Of a stretch of DNA of 64,000 nt, positions 52,046 to 62,410 are shown piece by piece; the stretch's first letter is position 1, and every line of letters begins with the position of its first letter. A program made the translations under genes and the position numbers. This DNA comes from Letharia columbiana (taxonomy: Eukaryota; Ascomycota; Lecanoromycetes; Lecanorales; Parmeliaceae), in contig NW_023501039.1 in assembly GCF_014066305.1 (NCBI RefSeq), positions 744,001 to 808,000 of the forward strand, in the 5' to 3' direction. The notes below the pieces were generated by a model. It was given only the letters and a program-made list of their open reading frames with translations, was not told the DNA's origin and did not search any database.

Positions 52046-55014
52046 AGAATAAGATAGGGCTAAGCTTGAAAATCTTGAATTTATATATATAGTTAATTAT
52101 TAATTCGAGGTTATTACGCCTTTTAGCTAGACTAACTAAGTTAGCCCGCTAATTCTCTTAAGCTCTCTTATTAAAAATTTATATATAGAAGTTTTACACT
52201 CTAAAATAATTAGCTCTCTACGAATACTATTACTTTATAATTTCGTAAATTATAGAGCTCGCTTTACGCTTTCTAACGCTATAAAAATAATGAAGTTTAA
52301 TCTACTATTAGTAAATTAAATAAATATTTAAATATAATAGTTATAGTAGTTATACTAGACGCGTCCGAAATCGAATAATAATCCTTTCATCTATTTATTA
52401 TTCTTTTATTATTCTATTAATTCTATTAATTCTACTAATTCTATTAATTCTATTAATATAAATATAATTATCTTCGATATTTCTCGCCTAATTAAAGCCT
52501 CTTACTAACGCCCTTAGACTATCTCTTAACGAATTCGCTATTACTAATAATCGAGGCCGTAAGCGAGCTTAATAGCTATCTACTACTACTTATAAACGCG
52601 TTAAAAGACTCTTAAAAAGAGCTCGAACGAATATATTCTCCTCTATATACTTCTTTTAAGTTAGCGATAGATGAGTTAAACTAATATTTAAATATTATAA
52701 TTATATTAAACGCGTCTAGAATCGAATAATAATCCTTTCACCTATTTATATAATTATTCTTCTTTTACTATTCTATTAATTCTATTAATTCTATTAATTC
52801 TATTAATTCTATTAATATAAATATATTTACCCTCGATACTCTTATACTTAATTAAATAAGAGAAGAATCTATAATAGACGAATATAAAGAATACTACGGA
52901 GAATATTACGGAGATAGTTATTAGCAGTAGTAATATAATAGATCTACTCTCTACGATCTTATATTAATTTACTTAGCTAGTATAAGAGAAGTTACTATAG
53001 TAGACGAATACGAAGAATACTACGAAGAAACTAAGTGATAATAAGATTCTTAGTATTAAGAATAGGCTTAGCTCTTTAAGATCCCACGTTATATACTCTT
53101 TACGATTCTATATTAAATTATTACTTAGTAAGCGAAGAATACTACTATAACTTAGTCTATTATTTCTACTATATTAAGAAGTAAGAGAAGAAACTATAAT
53201 AGGTAAATGCGAAGAATACTACGGAGAAATTAAGCGGTAATAAGACTATTATCGTTAAGAATACGGCTTAGCTCTTTAAGATCCCACGTTATATACTCTC
53301 TACGATTTTATATTAAATTATTACTTAGTAAGCGGAGAATACTACTATAACTTAGTCGTTTTATATTAAATTATTACTTAGTAAGCGGAGAATACTACTA
53401 TAACTTAGTCTATTATCTCTACTATATTAAGAAGTAAGAGAAGAAACTATAATAGATAAATGCGGAGAATACTATAGAGAATACTACGGAGAAATTAAGC
53501 GGTAATAAGATCTCTAGTATTAAGAATACGGCTTAGCTCTTTAAGATCTCACGTTATATTAGTTATTTACTTAGTTAGCTACTTAGCTAGTTACTTAGTC
53601 TAATACTCTATAAGAGAAGAAGTAAGAGAAGAAACTATAATAGGTAAATGCGGAGAATACTACGGAGAAATTAAGCGGTAATAAGGTTCTTAGTATTAAG
53701 AACACGGCTTAGCTCTCCAAGATCCCACATTATATACTCTCCACGATTTTATATCAAATTATTACTTAGTAAGCGGAGAAAACTACTATAATTTAGTCTA
53801 TTATCCCCACTATATTAAGAAGTAAGAGAAGGAATTATAATAGGTAAATGCGGAGAATACTGCGGAGAATACTATAGAGAATACTACGGAGAAATTAAGC
53901 GGTAATAAAGCTTTTAGTATTAAGAACACGACTTAGCTCTTCAAGATCCCACATTATATACTCTCTACGATTTTATATTAAATTATTACTTAGTAAGCGG
54001 AGAAAACTACTATAACTTAGTTTATTATTCTTACTACATTAAGAAGTAAGAGAAGGAACTATAATAGGTAAATGCGGAGAATACTACGGAGAACACTATA
54101 AAGAACACTGCGGAGAAATTAAGCGGCAACAAGGCTCTTAGCATCAAGAATACGGCTTAGCTCTCCAAGATCCCACGTTATATCAGTTATTTACTTAGTC
54201 AGCCACTCAGCTAGCCACTTAGTTTAATACTCTATAAGAGGAGAAGTAAGATAAGGAACTATAATATAGGCAAATGCGGAGAATACTACGGAGAAATTAA
54301 GCGGTAATAAGGTCACCATCGTCAAGAACACCGCTTAGCTCTTCAAGATCCCACGTTATATGCTCTCTACGATTTCACATTACATCATTACTTAGTAAGC
54401 GGAGAACACTACTATAACTTAGTTTATTATCCTCACTATATTAAGGAGTAAAAGGAGAAACTATAATAGATAAATGCGGAGAACACTACGAAGAATACTA
54501 TAGAGAATACTACGGAGAAATTAAGCGGCAATAAGGCTATCATCGTCAAGATAGCTCTTTAAGATCCCACGTTATATGCTCTCTACGATTTTATATCAAA
54601 TTATCACTTCGAAATAATACATATTTAAATGAATTGAAACCGTCCGATGTCTATAGCTATTTTATTATTCGAAAAATTTCACTGCGGTAGGAGATATTAT
54701 GGAATTCACACTACTAATTAATACGTTATCTTTATTTCTTTTCGATATTTCGATACTTCTTACTATGAGAATATAACCTTTCTCTATTTTTTATAAGTAA
54801 TTATTATACACCTTCCTAATTAGGCCTTAGCGCGCCTCTCTCCGCATATATATATCTATATACTATATAGATTAAATTAATTTTATAGTAGTAAAAGTAG
54901 GTTAAAAACGTATAGCAAGCGATTAGAGTTCGATTTGACTTAGGGCTAGGGCTAAAATTCGATTTGACTTAGAAAAATCTAACTTCATGAATTTAATTCA
55001 TGGGCCTTTACTTG
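52046..55014 (-). mobile_element. Long satellite-bearing element, copy 1 (shares ends with repeat family A)
   Basis: Plus-strand left end AGAATAAGATAGGGCTAAGC and right end GGGCCTTTACTTGT are the same two ends, in reverse, as the short family A copies. The interior is different: an AT-rich leader, a tandem array (about 52870-54620), then a 390-base tail containing CGTCCGATGTCTATAGC. There is no convincing ORF. Length is about 2.97 kb. Confidence 0.65.
52870..54620. repeat. Tandem array of ~175-270-bp units in long element copy 1
   Basis: The marker AAGATCCCACGT (or a RIP-changed form) appears eight times, at about 53084, 53279, 53548, 53721, 53945, 54168, 54341 and 54559. Each unit includes AATGCGGAGAATACTACGGA and AAGCGGTAATAAG. 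Base wear decreases from left to right. Confidence 0.8.
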
Positions 55015-55170
55015 TTTAATATAATAATTTAGAAATATTAATAATAAAGATTTCTTTTAATTCTTCTAAGGACTTCTCTTAAAAAGTCTCTATTAAGATT
55101 CTTAATAATAATTTTTTATTAGACTTATTATTATTAATATTATCTTATTTATTAAATTAGTATATATAAT

Positions 55171-57209
55171 AGAATAAGATAGAGCTAAATTAGAAAATCT
55201 TGAATTTATATATATAGCTAATTATTAATTTATTAGATCTACGCTTTTTAATTAGATATCGCGAGTAAATAAAATTAGCGTTCGTAACCATTAAAAATCT
55301 ACAAAAATCTATATATAGAAGTCTTATTCTCTGAAATAACCAGCTCTCTATAAATACTATTTCTTTATAATTTAGTAAATTATAGAGCTTAATATACGCT
55401 TTCTAACGCTATAAAAATAATAAAGTTTAATCTACTATTAGTAAATTAAATAAATATTTAAATATAATAATTATAATAGTTATATTAGACGCGTTCGAAA
55501 TCGAATAATAATCCTTTCATCTATTTATATAATTATTCTTCTTCTATAATTCTATTAATCCTACTAATTATAAATAAATTCGCCTTCGATACCCCCCGTC
55601 TAAATGTTACTAAGTATCTAAGGTACGTATTTCTTCCGCCCGTTTTTTAAACCCCTTATTAACATCCTTAGACTATCTCTCGACGAATCCGCTATTACTA
55701 GCAATCGAGGCAGCGAGCCTAACAGCTATCTACTACTACTCATAAACGCGTTAGAAAACCCTTAAAAAGAGCCCGAACGGATACGTCCTCTCCCTACATA
55801 CTCCTCCCAAGCCAGCGATAGATAGGTTAAACTAATATTCAAATATTGTAGTCACACCAAACGCGTCCGAGATCGAATAATAATCCTTCCACCTATTTGT
55901 GTAACCATTCTTCTTCCACCATTCTATCAATTCTACGTACCCTCGCACTTAGTTAAATAAGAGGAGGATCTATAACAGGCGAATGCGGAGAATACTACGG
56001 AGAATATTGCGGAGACAGTCATCAACAGCAGTGATATAATAGGTCTACTCTCCACGGTCTCACACCAATCCACTCAGCCAGTACAAGAGAAGTCAATACA
56101 GCAGGCGAATGCGGAGAACACTGCGGAGAAACCAAGCGGCAACAAGGCCCCCAGCACCAAGAACACGGCTCAGCTCTCCAAGATCCCACGTCATATACTC
56201 TCCACGGTTCCACATCAAATCATCACTCAGCAAGCGGAGAACACCACTGCAACTTAGCCTATCATCCCCACTGCATTAAGGAGTAAGAGGAGGAACTACA
56301 ACAGGCAAATGCGGAGAACACTGCGGAGAACACTATGGAGAACACTACGGAGAAACCAAGCGGCAACAAGGCCACCATCGTCAAGAACACGGCTCAGCTC
56401 TCCAAGATCCCACGTCAAATCATCACTCAGCAAGCGTCGTCAGCCAGTCACTTAGTCATCCACTCAGTCAGCCACTCAGCTAGCCACTCAGTCTGATACT
56501 CTACAAGAGAAGGAGCAAGAGGAGGAACTACAACAGGCTAATGCGGAGAATACTGCGGAGAACACTGCGGAGAAACCAAGCGGCAATAAGGCCACCATCG
56601 TCAAGAACACGGCTCAGCTCTCCAAGATCCCACGTCAAATCATCACTCAGCAAGCGGAGAACACCACTGCAACTTGGCCTATCATCCCCACTGCATTAAT
56701 ATGGTACATCACTACAATAACGTCACAAGAGGAGGATCTACTGCGACGATCACAGTCAATTAGGCCTCTGCAGGAGGGACATCGGACGATACATATTTGG
56801 ACGAATTGAAACCGTCCGATGTCTACAGCTATCTCATTATTCGAAAGATTTCACTACGGCAGGAGATATTATGGGATTCACACCACTAATTAGCACGTTG
56901 TCTCCATTTCTTTCCGATATTTCGATACTTCTTGCCATAAGAACATAGCCTTTCTCTATTTTTTATAGGCAATTATTACGGATCAATCCTTCACACTCAA
57001 TATATCTTTTTAATTAGGCCTTAGCGCGCCTCTCTCCGCATATATATATCTATATACTACATAGATTAAATTAATTTTATAGTAATGAAAGTAGATTAAA
57101 AACGCATAGTAAGCGATTAGAGTTCGATTTAACTTAGGGCTAGGGCTAAAATTCGATCTAACTTAGAAAAATTCAACTTTATAAATTTAATTTATAGGCC
57201 TTTACTTAT
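55171..57209 (-). mobile_element. Long satellite-bearing element, copy 2 (least worn)
   Basis: Left end AGAATAAGATAGAGCTAAAT, right end TTTATAGGCCTTTACTTATT, same plan as copy 1 and the same orientation, 156 bases after it. The centre keeps much original GC. The right 430 bases (GGGATTCACACCACTAATTA through the end) align closely with copy 1. Length is about 2.04 kb; the difference comes mainly from fewer satellite units. Confidence 0.7.
55960..56760. repeat. Tandem array of ~220-bp units in long element copy 2
   Basis: Three units by the marker AAGATCCCACGTCA (about 56180, 56405 and 56625). Inside each are short GCGGAGAACACT subrepeats. This is the best place to read the pre-RIP unit. Confidence 0.8.
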
Positions 57210-57214
57210 TTATA

Positions 57215-59955
57215 TAATATTATAATTAAAGAGATAATTTTTTTTTTATATTATTTAAAAGTATAATAATAAAATATATAACGTTCTTAATATCTTCGTT
57301 AAGATTATTATCTTTAAAAATTATATAATATTAATAATAGATATAATCGTTATTCTTATTTTTAAATAAATCTCTTACTTATCGAGTAAAATTATTAAAT
57401 TTAATACTTTATTTTTCTAAATAATAAATAATTAAAAAATTAAATTTAAAAAAAAACTTCATCTATCTTATTTAGTAGAAGTTAAGTTATTTAAAAAATA
57501 TAAAGTATTATAAATTCTTATAATTTAAAATAATTTTAATAAAATTTTCGATAGAGATATTAGCTAGCTTAGAATATTATTTCTTAAAAACTTATATTAT
57601 AATTATAAATTTCTTATTATAAATATTATAAATATACTCTATAGAAGATATTATTTTAAAGAGAAATATTATAAATTTAAATATTTTATTTTTATCTTCT
57701 TATAATAAAATAGTAATAATTATAAAGTTAAATATATTTATTTCTAATTAAGTCTTTTTATTTAAATTAAAATAAGTAAGTATAAAAATAGTAGTAAAAG
57801 CTTTTTTAAGTATTTTAAAAATAAGTTATTTAGAATACTCTTAAGTCTATAAATAGATAAAGTCTTTCTTCTATTAAGTATAAATAAGATTTATTAAAAA
57901 TATAATAATTTTAAAGTACTTCGTAATAAACTTTTAATAGAAATTAGCGAATCTTAGAAATATTTATATATTTTTAATATATCTAGATTTCTTTTATTAA
58001 GTAATAATCTTAATTTTCTTTATATTTATTTTTACTTTTTTCGTTATAATAATTAATTCTAGATATTTAATTTTAATAATATAAAAGTTATATTTATTAA
58101 TATTAAAATAAAAATTAACTTATCGAAGTTTCTTTAATATCTTTTTTATATATTAAATATACTTATTTTTAATATTATTATAAATAAGAATATTATCTAG
58201 ATAGATAGTATAGAATATATTTAAATATTCGCGTAAAATATTATTAATAAATATTTAAAAAGTAATAGATGTATTATATAATTTAAAAGAAATTATTATA
58301 TATTTAAATAGATTATACTAAATAAGAAATTTAATTTTTTTCTATAATTTTTTTTTATTTTAATTTTATTAAAAATAATTATAATATTAAATTTATTATA
58401 TATTCTTATCGCGTATAATTTAATAAAAGTTTTTTTAATTAATAAAAAAATATTTTAAATTAAGATAATAAGTATATTAAGAGTTTTATAGTTTATATAT
58501 AATCTAAATCTCTTATTAAATTTCTTTATAATTAAAATAAATATTATATAAAAAGAAGTACTTAATCTAATATAGTCTTTCTCTAATATCTTATTAATAT
58601 ATTTTTTTATAATTAATATCTAATCTCTAAAAAGCCTATAAATCCTTTTTAATAATAAAATAACTTCTTTTTTAAGATATATTTTATAATTAATAAAGCG
58701 ATAAAGAGAAAATTTATTAATTTTAATAGAATTTTAAATATTTAGCTATTTATAATATATTATAAAAAATTATTTTTATAATTACTTTATAATTAAAGAT
58801 TTCTTTTTTAACTTATAAAAGAATTTTTTATAATTTTCTATTATAATAATTACGATATTAATAATAAAATTCGCTTTCTTATTAATAAAATTAAAAAATT
58901 ATTTAAAATTTTAAAACTATATAGTAATAATTTAATTCTTAAATTTTTTAATTATTTTAATAAAGATATAAATAAAGATCTTTATTATATTCTTTTTTTA
59001 AATATAATTCTTATTATATAATTTAATTTTTTTTAAAAACTTATTATTATTCTAAATAATAATAGATTTATTATATAATAAATAGTTAGATATATAATAA
59101 TTTAAATTAAATATAATAATTCTAGATTTAAAGAATATATAAGAATTATATTATTCTAATTATAATATTTCTAAAATAATATTAAATCGTTTTAATAAGA
59201 TAATTAAGTATTAAAGTTTTTCTATATAATCTTTTAAAATAAATTTTATTAAGACTATATATATAATATTAAAAATAAAAATAAATTTATTATTAATTAA
59301 TTATAATCTATAAGATTATATTAATATTATTTTAAATAGCTTATTTATTTTAATAAAAGATATATTTATAAAGCTTAATATTAAAGCTTTAATATTTAAA
59401 AGATAATTAATCTTAATTTATTCTATTAATATAATAATTTTTTTATAAAAATTTAATTAGCGTTTATTTTATAAAGAGATTTTAATAATAATAATATACG
59501 CGAATAGAGAGATAAAAGTAAGTATTCTTCTTATTTCTAACTCTTTAATTCTTATATATAAAGTTTCTAGATCTTTAATAACGACTTAATTAGAAATATT
59601 TAATTTTTTAATTTTTATAATAATTCGATAAAGACGTTCTTCTTTATATCGATAGCTTTTAGAATTATATTAATCTATTCTTTTATTAATAGATCTATAT
59701 TTTTATATAGAGTATTATTATTATTAAAATAATATTTAATTTTTAAATATTTAAAATATCTATCTTTTTTTTAAATTCTATTTATTAATAGCTTAAGATA
59801 TTTATATACTTATATATAAATTTTTTTAATAATAATATTATTATTTCTTTTAATAAAGAAAGAATTACATTAATTATTTAAGGGGATAAAGTTTTTATAA
59901 TTATTATTAATTTTATTAATCTTTTTCTTATTTTTTAAATCTAACGCGTTATTAA
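57215..59955 (-). pseudogene. RIP-destroyed Ty3/gypsy pol relic (reverse transcriptase visible)
   Basis: On the minus strand, at about 58330-58150, reading through stops gives a trace NILREYLNIFYTIYLDNILI that corresponds to the gypsy RT block around Y(L/V)DD; the YLDN codons lie at 58203-58192. Downstream, at about 58120-57935, a trace KYLELIIITKKVKI ... FANFY fits the thumb/connection region (YLG.II...G and FLG.ANFYR.FI). The rest of the 2.7 kb is too worn to read. The element runs in the same direction as the pol at the right edge but is a separate copy, since both have 3' ends to the left. Confidence 0.7.
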
Positions 59956-60224
59956 TAAGTGACTACTGGCCGAAAAGGTATGATATGGTATGGAATATTG
60001 ACCTGCCATACCATACTCTGATATGGTATAGGTTATTGAGATTTGCATGATCCCATATCTGGTATGGTATAGGATCTTGGCGGGATATCCCACGGTATGG
60101 TATATCTGTGGTATTATATCATGAAATGATATATGTATGGGATATCTCCACTGGAATTTCTATATTTAGAAGTATAAGTAGCTATTCTAATCATCATTCT
60201 GGCTAATTATGGCTGTCACTACCA

Positions 60225-60412
60225 TGGCTACCTACCATGGCTGCCCCTACCATAGCTACCACTACCAATGCCTGCCACTACTATGCCTGCCACTACCATG
60301 CCTGCCACTACCATGCCTGCCACTACCATGCCTGCCACTACCATGCCTGCCACTACCATGACTACCACTACCATGCCTGCCACTACCATGACTGGTATTA
60401 TCATAGCTACCA
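60225..60412. repeat. Minisatellite, 15-bp unit CATGCCTGCCACTAC, about 12 copies
   Basis: Regular 15-base units with a few variants (CATGACTACCACTAC). Because the period is a multiple of three, it leaves an open frame with an HYHAC repeat, which I regard as incidental. Confidence 0.9.
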
Positions 60413-60604
60413 GATGATAGTAGGCTATTTGAATAATAAATAGTGGTAGCCATGGTAGTGGTAGCTGTTAAAATATCAGGTATGTGATGTGTAGAACGGA
60501 CGGATTGATTCTCCAAAACCTCTCCGGGGCCAGGTCCTAAATACAGTACAAAATCAGGTGGCTGAAGAACACGGTGGCTGGGATGCGCGGGGGCCACATT
60601 TCGA

Positions 60605-60785
60605 CAGTAGCTATGGTAGTGATAGTCATAATAGTGAGTGATAGTCATGGTAGTGCCAGTCATGGTAGTGCCAGCCATGGGAGTGCCAGCCATGGTAGTG
60701 CCAGCCATGGGAGTGCCAGCCATGGGAGTGCCAGCCATGGGAGTGCCAGCCATGGGAGTGCCAGCCATGGTAGTATGCCAGCCAT
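60605..60785. repeat. Minisatellite, 15-bp unit GTAGTGCCAGCCATG, about 11 copies, inverted to the first
   Basis: Its reverse complement differs from the first block's unit at only two or so positions, so the blocks extend the foldback stem of the element. Confidence 0.9.
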
Positions 60786-60951
60786 GGGGGGTAGATACGA
60801 TTAGCCGTTGACCAGAATGATGATTAGAATAGCTACTTTATACTTCTAAATATAGAAATCCCAACGGGATATCCCATACATATACCATTCCATGGTATGA
60901 TACCACAGATATACCATACCGTGGTATATCCCGCCAAGATCCCATACCATA

Positions 60952-61242
60952 CAGAGGTCTACACCGAAAGTCCTACACCCGCTAAGACTCTTACGCTCAG
61001 ACTTCGGATAACGCCCCATCTAAAGGGTTACCTGGATAATACGTCTAGAGTTCTTCGGAATCGCACCTAGCTCTAGCTAGGTTTCGGGGTTTATTATCCC
61101 TATTAAGGCTAAAAGAAGTACCTTAAATCCCATTATACGCTATAAGAAGATATTTTTAGGCTTTTCCTCTATAGGGCCGCTTTCCGAAAGTAGGGTTAGG
61201 GCTGCACTAGTGCGGGTGCAGGACTTTCGGTGCAGACCTCTG
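60952..61242. mobile_element. 291-bp Tc1/mariner-type MITE inserted in the foldback arm
   Basis: Inverted ends of about 31 bases (CAGAGGTCTACACCGAAAGT...) with TA on each side (60950-60951 and 61243-61244). Removing it and one TA joins the right arm continuously (CCCATACC next to AGGTATGGGATC), matching the uninterrupted left arm. The tip resembles that of the element at 15970-16903. Confidence 0.85.
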
Positions 61243-61302
61243 TACCAGGTATGGGATCATGCAAATCTCAATAACCCATACCATGCCAGAGTATGGTATC
61301 AT

Positions 61303-61690
61303 CTTTACGATTAGAAGATAGAACTCGCTCTCTTTTAATTCTTTGAGAAAAGATAATAAGATAATATAGAGCGTAGATAGTAGAGAAAGATTAAGATTAA
61401 ATATTCGAAGAGATTAATATTAAGTTTTATAAGAAAACGCGAAATATTAGATAATACGATTTTTTTTAATTCGATATATTTAACTTAGATAACTATTATT
61501 ATAATAATTATTACTATTATTTATTTAATTAAATAGCTTATTATTATAATAAGTATCGTCTATATATTTAATATAATAAATACTTCTATCTTAAACTTAG
61601 ATATAATTTATTTTTATTCTATTAATATATATATTTAAATAGTATTCGATATTTTAAAGACTTTAAAGTATTATAAACTCTATTATAGTT
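61303..61690. other. AT-rich gap between foldback and 274-bp element
   Basis: RIP-type AT-rich sequence with no recognisable gene or repeat end. Confidence 0.5.
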
Positions 61691-61964
61691 AGTGGCCGGA
61701 AAGGTATGGTATTTGATATGGAATTTAGGCAATTTTCGAGATACCATTCCAAAATAGGTAAGGGATATTTTCAATCCCACTCGGTATTTTATACATAAAT
61801 TACCGTATTTTAAAATCGTCTCGTATAAAACAGACTAGCCTCGTTATAGGGCTTTAAGAATTATAAGATTCTATAAATAGAATATAAAGATATAAATTTT
61901 CAAAGAAAAGAGATAAAAGTTGAAAAATTCTAAGTCCAAAAAATTCCATACCTTTCCGGCCAGT
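61691..61964. mobile_element. 274-bp TIR element with the same tips as the foldback element
   Basis: Left tip AGTGGCCGGAAAGGTATGG and right tip reading ACTGGCCGGAAAGGTATGG on the other strand. The interior is AT-rich without an ORF. A target duplication is not evident. Confidence 0.75.
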
Positions 61965-62074
61965 AGACTAGTAATAATAAGATAAAAGAGAAAAAAGCGA
62001 TAATAGAAATAGAAGTAATAGAAGAGATAGATAAGATAAGATAGTAGAAGAAGAGATACGATTTTTATAAAGTA

Positions 62075-62410
62075 ACGAGTAAAGATCTATAAATTAAATT
62101 TATAATTTTTTTTTAATTAAGACTATCGAGTAAATAGATAAGCGATCTTTAATAAGCGAACTTTAATAAGCGATATTTGAATTCCTTGCGCTTTGATTAC
62201 TATAAGACTAAATTTAAGAATTTATTTTTTATCTAAAAGCCTATATTTTATTCTATAATTTTAAAAAAAAATCTTAAAATTTTAATAGAAAATAAAAAAG
62301 TTATTCTAAAATTAAATAATATATATCTATTTTTTAATTAGAGAGACGCGAAAGAGCGAGATTTTAATAATTATAAACGTTAATTTATTTATTTATAATA
62401 ACTTAGTCGA
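62075..62410 (+). repeat. Repeat family A, copy truncated at a Ty3/gypsy 3' end
   Basis: Starts ACGAGTAAAGATCTATAAAT and stops within the TTATAATAACTTAGTCGA block, where GC-richer retrotransposon sequence begins (GGGCCTGAGGGATTGATTC). Only one subrepeat region is present. Confidence 0.65.

Larger units (their letters stand above)
23497..59964. other. Large RIP-type AT-rich repeat block
   Basis: About 36 kb of mostly A+T sequence with almost no ORFs of 60 codons; TA steps are very frequent and CA/TG steps rare. This is the pattern left by repeat-induced point mutation. Recognisable repeats and relics inside it are listed separately. The parts not listed (for example 24.4-25.0, 30.3-32.5, 35.4-39.9, 40.7-46.0, 50.5-52.0 kb) showed me no interpretable gene or repeat. 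Confidence 0.85.
59965..61302. mobile_element. Foldback element with ~250-bp inverted arms and minisatellite core
   Basis: Left arm 59965-60215 begins ACTGGCCGAAAAGGTATGAT. The right arm runs 60808-61302 in inverted order and is interrupted by a 291-bp insertion (60952-61242); it lacks the outermost about 40 bases. Both arms are themselves full of GGTATGG/CCATACC palindromes. The core has two minisatellite blocks in opposite orientation and a unique 130-base segment (60470-60600). No transposase, so it is non-autonomous. Base composition is normal, in contrast to the flanks. Confidence 0.8.

Noticed and set aside
56022..56213. 63-codon minus-strand frame in the satellite array
   Set aside because: It lies within a single satellite unit and is not maintained in neighbouring units; chance opening.
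60237..60443. Open frame with HYHAC repeats (and minus- and plus-strand frames over 60262-60804 with Gly/Ser/His repeats)
   Set aside because: These arise from a 15-bp minisatellite whose period is a multiple of three; there is no start context, domain or conservation to support a gene.
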